From NCBI RefSeq assembly GCF_030064125.1, contig NZ_CP125957.1, positions 4,582,501-4,646,500 of the forward strand: a stretch of 64,000 nt of DNA, written 5' to 3'. Positions 61,443 to 64,000 of the stretch are shown piece by piece. The first letter of the stretch is position 1; each line of letters begins with the position of its first letter. The notes beneath the pieces were generated by a model. It was not told the DNA's origin and did no database searches. It was given only the letters and a program-made list of their open reading frames with translations. The position numbers and the translations under genes are program-made. The DNA is from Pseudomonas sp. G2-4 (GTDB lineage: Bacteria; Pseudomonadota; Gammaproteobacteria; Pseudomonadales; Pseudomonadaceae).

Positions 61443-61646
61443 GAAACGTCCTCCTCAAACCGATGGATAGACTTTCCGTCTTCCCGTGCCTACAACCCGT
61501 AAGTTGCACTGCGTTACGGCATCAAATGACCGTCGGGACACAAGCATGTAGCTGACAAGACCGGACCTTCGCGATCCTTTCGCTGATCTCAATTGCAGAG
61601 TAGCCGCAAGTCAGGGTCACTGCCAAGCGGGGCCAGGCACTGAAGT

Positions 61647-61883
61647 TCATGAAATCGGTGTAATGCTGATGATTTCGATGCTGTGCTGGGATTTGAGGTT
61701 CTTGACCGTCGGGTCTTCGGTGCGACCTTCCAGATCGTTGAGGTCAAGCTTGGCGGGCACTGGAAGCAGCTTTTCGCGGATCAATTGTGCAGCCTGCTCC
61801 ATCGTGGGCTCCTGGTCATAGTCGAACTGCTCGGCGATGGCTTCGCCGTGGTCATCCACGAAAGTGATTTCCCACTTTTGCAT
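61647..61883 (-). CDS. Small hypothetical protein
   Basis: A 78-residue soluble protein (MQKWEITFVDDHGEAIAEQF at the start; LKSQHSIEIISITPIS at the end). A beta-strand-rich N terminus with an acidic turn and a long helix (TMEQAAQLIREKLLPVP) are predicted. GAGGAGAGA lies before the ATG at 61883. No family recognised with confidence. The start at 61973 would add 30 unlikely residues. Confidence 0.65.
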   Translation of the reverse strand: MQKWEITFVDDHGEAIAEQFDYDQEPTMEQAAQLIREKLLPVPAKLDLNDLEGRTEDPTVKNLKSQHSIEIISITPIS

Positions 61884-61980
61884 CGGTCTCTCCTCGATCA
61901 ATTCAGGGCCTGGCTTACCTGTATCTCGACATTGATGGCTGAGCAATCGTTCCGCTGAGGGGTTGGACGGCACATATGAG

Positions 61981-62003
61981 AAGACCGCCTCGCGGGCGGT
62001 CTT
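61981..62003. terminator. Rho-independent terminator
   Basis: AAGACCGCC and GGCGGTCTT flank a five-base loop, followed by TTTCC on the plus strand. It sits 20 bp beyond the stop of the START-domain gene on the minus strand. Confidence 0.75.
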
Positions 62004-62022
62004 TTCCTATAGCCCTGGTAAT

Positions 62023-62631
62023 TTACTTCTCGGCACGTTCCTTCAGGGCTTTCAAGGTGTTGAACGGCGCGTCCACCACAAACTTGTTGGACAGCCAGGA
62101 CGGTACACTGCCACCCGGATCAGTATGGACCTGATAGGTCACTTCGACCTGATCCGCGCCCTTGGGCGTGAACTTCCAGAAGCCTTCGACCTGGGTCACC
62201 CGCACATACCCCTGTTCCTCGGGCAGGTACTTCGGCACGCCCTTGAGATTACGGGTCAGGCTGCCATCGGCGCCTTCGACGGTGGTCACTTCCAGCACCG
62301 AGTCCCGGGCCGTGACCGGCCACGGCGTATTGAACTGGGTGTAGGTCCAGCTCTTATCGCCCTCGTGCTTGACCAGTTTCTGGCTCTTGCACTCATGAAT
62401 CCAGGCGCAAGCACCCGGGACATCTTCCTGCAAGGCACGCAGCTTGGCCATGGTGGTTTTCATGACCGTCACGCCTTGGTAGGCCTTGTATTTGGAGCCG
62501 GCCACTTCACTGAGTGAAACCTTGATGCCGTCCTGCTCCTTGACCACTTTCCAGTCTTCTGCCTGGGCAGTTGCCGTTGCCAGCAGCATGGTCAAACCAC
62601 ATAACACAGCCATCCGATGCAGCGAACCCAT
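62023..62631 (-). CDS. Exported START-domain protein
   Basis: A 202-residue periplasmic protein. Signal peptide about 1-24 (AVLCGLTMLLATATAQA). The rest fits a START/StAR-type lipid-binding fold (WKVVKEQDGIKVSLSEVAGS; KAYQGVTVMKTTMAKLRALQ; ARDSVLEVTTVEG; EGFWKFTPKGADQVEVTYQV). It may bind a lipid or hydrophobic molecule. AAGGAAAAA lies before the ATG at 62631. A terminator follows. Confidence 0.85.
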   Translation of the reverse strand: MGSLHRMAVLCGLTMLLATATAQAEDWKVVKEQDGIKVSLSEVAGSKYKAYQGVTVMKTTMAKLRALQEDVPGACAWIHECKSQKLVKHEGDKSWTYTQFNTPWPVTARDSVLEVTTVEGADGSLTRNLKGVPKYLPEEQGYVRVTQVEGFWKFTPKGADQVEVTYQVHTDPGGSVPSWLSNKFVVDAPFNTLKALKERAEK

Positions 62632-62684
62632 AATTTTTTCCTTATTTTCCAAGTTCGTTCATTTCAGTTCCAATCATTGACCTA

Positions 62685-62939
62685 TCACGCTGCCGTCACT
62701 TGCTCCCACCAACCGATCAGCCGGATAGCCTCTTCACTGCTGTTGCCACAGACCTCAATGTCAGCTCCGAACGCGGAACACACCGCCGGACGCGCCGGCT
62801 CACCGAAAATCCGGCACAGGTTATCAACCGACAATTGCACGCAACGTTCGCCCGCCGGCTTGCCCTGGGGCATGCCTGGGATCGGCGAGCTGATAGAAGG
62901 GGCGATGCAGCAGGCGCCACAGCCTTCACGGCATTTCAT
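62685..62939 (-). CDS. YkgJ family cysteine cluster protein
   Basis: An 84-residue protein with the cysteine pattern CREGCGACC, then CVQLSVDNLCRIF, RPAVCSAF and EVCGNS, which is the zinc- or iron-binding YkgJ/CxxCxxCC type. Function unknown. The start at 62939 (MKCREGCGACC) is the family start. Single gene. Confidence 0.85.
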   Translation of the reverse strand: MKCREGCGACCIAPSISSPIPGMPQGKPAGERCVQLSVDNLCRIFGEPARPAVCSAFGADIEVCGNSSEEAIRLIGWWEQVTAA

Positions 62940-63085
62940 GACGACAACATCCTCACGGCAGGTAATGGTTGGTAACAAGACACAGAGTAACGGCTAAAAC
63001 ACTCGTTTTAAATTACCGTTCACGTGTTTTTTCACTCTCGGCGCGATGACCGAACAGTCAGAAGAGGAACAGGTCTGGCGAAGGT

Positions 63086-63559
63086 CTACTGCTTGAATTC
63101 GAAATCCAACGCGGCGCCTTCCACTTCATTGTGCTCCTGATTGCGCAGCGGCAACTGCATTTCATTGCTCAGCAAACGACCATTGAGTTGGAACGGTCCA
63201 GGTCTCTCTTCAAACATCGATGGCAACAGAGTCTCACGCTTGGGTAACGGCACCTTACCCCGTGGCTGCAGTTCCTCGACCATGTCATGGGGCAGGCTCA
63301 AGTCCAGTTTGGCCGGCGGCAATGGGGTCTTGGCGACCTCACGGGCAGATTTGCTCTTGGAGGCGACGGGGGCGCGTCTTTTTTTCGCAGGAGCCGCTTT
63401 TTTCGCAGGCGCCTTTTTGACCACGGCCGGTTTTTTCGGCGCATTTTTCGTGGCGCTGGCGGCGGGTTTCTCCTGTGCCGAAGCCGCGACGACACCTCCC
63501 ATATGGAAAGCGGTCAACAGACCAATCAAAACCCAGGCAGCAGGAAAAATGGCTTTCAT
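63086..63559 (-). CDS. Exported Ala/Lys-rich protein
   Basis: A 157-residue protein with a signal peptide (1-27, FPAAWVLIGLLTAFHMGGVVAA) and a low-complexity Ala/Lys/Pro stretch (KKPAVVKKAPAKKAAPAKKR), then a more ordered C-terminal half (LDLSLPHDMVEELQPRGKVP, LPSMFEERPGPFQLNGRLLS). The basic stretch resembles histone-H1-like tails, but the signal peptide points to the periplasm. Function unknown. Confidence 0.75.
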   Translation of the reverse strand: MKAIFPAAWVLIGLLTAFHMGGVVAASAQEKPAASATKNAPKKPAVVKKAPAKKAAPAKKRRAPVASKSKSAREVAKTPLPPAKLDLSLPHDMVEELQPRGKVPLPKRETLLPSMFEERPGPFQLNGRLLSNEMQLPLRNQEHNEVEGAALDFEFKQ

Positions 63560-63643
63560 AGACACAACGGCACTTGCGGCAGAGCCCCCATGCTCGCCTG
63601 ATAATGAGGCGCTGACAAGCACATCAGGTTAAGCCGCTGATTC

Positions 63644-64000
63644 CTATAAAAATCCGCTCGCGGTCTCTTGGCATAACTGTGTGGCCAACAGTCCCAGCGT
63701 CATCAAGGCCCGCTCTGCCTCGCGGTTCCAGGGCATGCCACAGTTCAGTCGGATACAGTGATTGAACTGCTCGGTGTTACTGAAGATCAGCCCGGGCGCG
63801 ATACTGATGCCTTGCTGCAATGCCCGCACATGCAACTCCTGGGTGTTGACCCGCCCCGGCAGGCTGACCCACAGGATGAAGCCTCCGGTGGGGCGACTCA
63901 TTTGCGTGCCTTCGGGGAAGTACTGTTGCACCGCCAGCTGAAAGGCACTGAGATTCTTGCGGTACTCCTGGCGGATATAGCGCAGGTGGCGGTCATAGCC
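63644..64000 (-). CDS. MocR-like (GntR/aminotransferase) regulator, C-terminal part only
   Basis: The C-terminal 118 residues of a PLP aminotransferase-fold protein; the frame is open to the window edge at 64000, so the gene continues beyond. GYDRHLRYIRQEYRKNL, VQQYFPEGTQMSRPTGGFILWVSLP (quoted in parts) and ALQQGISIAPGLIFS are usual for the end of MocR/PdxR-type regulators and related aminotransferases. An internal ATG at 63931 is not the start. The DNA-binding domain, if present, is outside. Confidence 0.8.
   Translation of the reverse strand, partial: GYDRHLRYIRQEYRKNLSAFQLAVQQYFPEGTQMSRPTGGFILWVSLPGRVNTQELHVRALQQGISIAPGLIFSNTEQFNHCIRLNCGMPWNREAERALMTLGLLATQLCQETASGFL

Overview
This window looks like chromosomal DNA from a Pseudomonas of the P. 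fluorescens group. Several things point that way: high-GC coding, the two REP families typical of that group (GTGGCGAGGGAGCTTGCTCCC and GTGGGAGCGAGCTTGCTCGCG), an fpvGHJKCDEF ferri-pyoverdine operon, the AcnD/PrpF 2-methylcitrate pathway, ThrH and the APS-reductase form of CysH. Species assignment is inference. Both ends cut through genes: rhtA on the left and a MocR-like aminotransferase-domain regulator on the right.

Layout. 0-9 kb holds the end of rhtA, a TetR/SDR/HCCA-isomerase divergent locus, an aminopeptidase P, a cysteine desulfurase, a LysE exporter, and soxR divergent from a monooxygenase with a textbook 19-bp-spaced SoxR promoter. 9.4-15.5 kb is the eight-gene fpv operon for reductive release of iron from pyoverdine and its import. 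15.6-16.5 kb is a seven-unit tandem array of a REPIN with a 135-bp period. 16.5-23.3 kb is the propionate catabolic operon prpR-prpB-prpC-acnD-prpF. 23.6-26.6 kb is an operon of a retropepsin-like protease, an inactive transglutaminase membrane protein and an ATP-grasp ligase. 26.9-33.4 kb carries pabB, thrH, cysH, a racemase-like gene, a LysR/SDR pair and a HAD phosphatase. 33.6-35.6 kb is a run of small envelope or low-complexity proteins, followed by a hybrid histidine kinase (35.7-37.9 kb).

38-48.5 kb is the accessory part. It holds a strongly structured 217-nt leader in front of a small DUF3077-like gene, a nucleotidyltransferase, a NUDIX hydrolase, a DapF-like epimerase lacking one catalytic cysteine beside an XRE/MmyB regulator, a methyltransferase, a HigBA module, an MFS exporter and a TacAT-type (DUF1778/GNAT) toxin-antitoxin module ending at a tRNA-Ser(GGA). 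48.8-64 kb returns to housekeeping-type genes: crotonase, PlsC, CorA, a glutamine amidotransferase, a FadB-like/thiolase beta-oxidation pair, a cytochrome c, a circularly permuted ATP-grasp/alpha-E/transglutaminase operon, RraB, a START-domain protein and others.

The most unusual items are the multi-hairpin leader at 38231-38447, which has competing stems, complementary loops and G-U pairs that fix its strand; the tandem REPIN array; three enzyme homologues that lack canonical catalytic residues (SDR at 1814, racemase-like at 29962, DapF-like at 39984); and several exact operator palindromes at regulator and toxin-antitoxin loci. All functional calls come from reading translated sequence and motifs; no database search was run.
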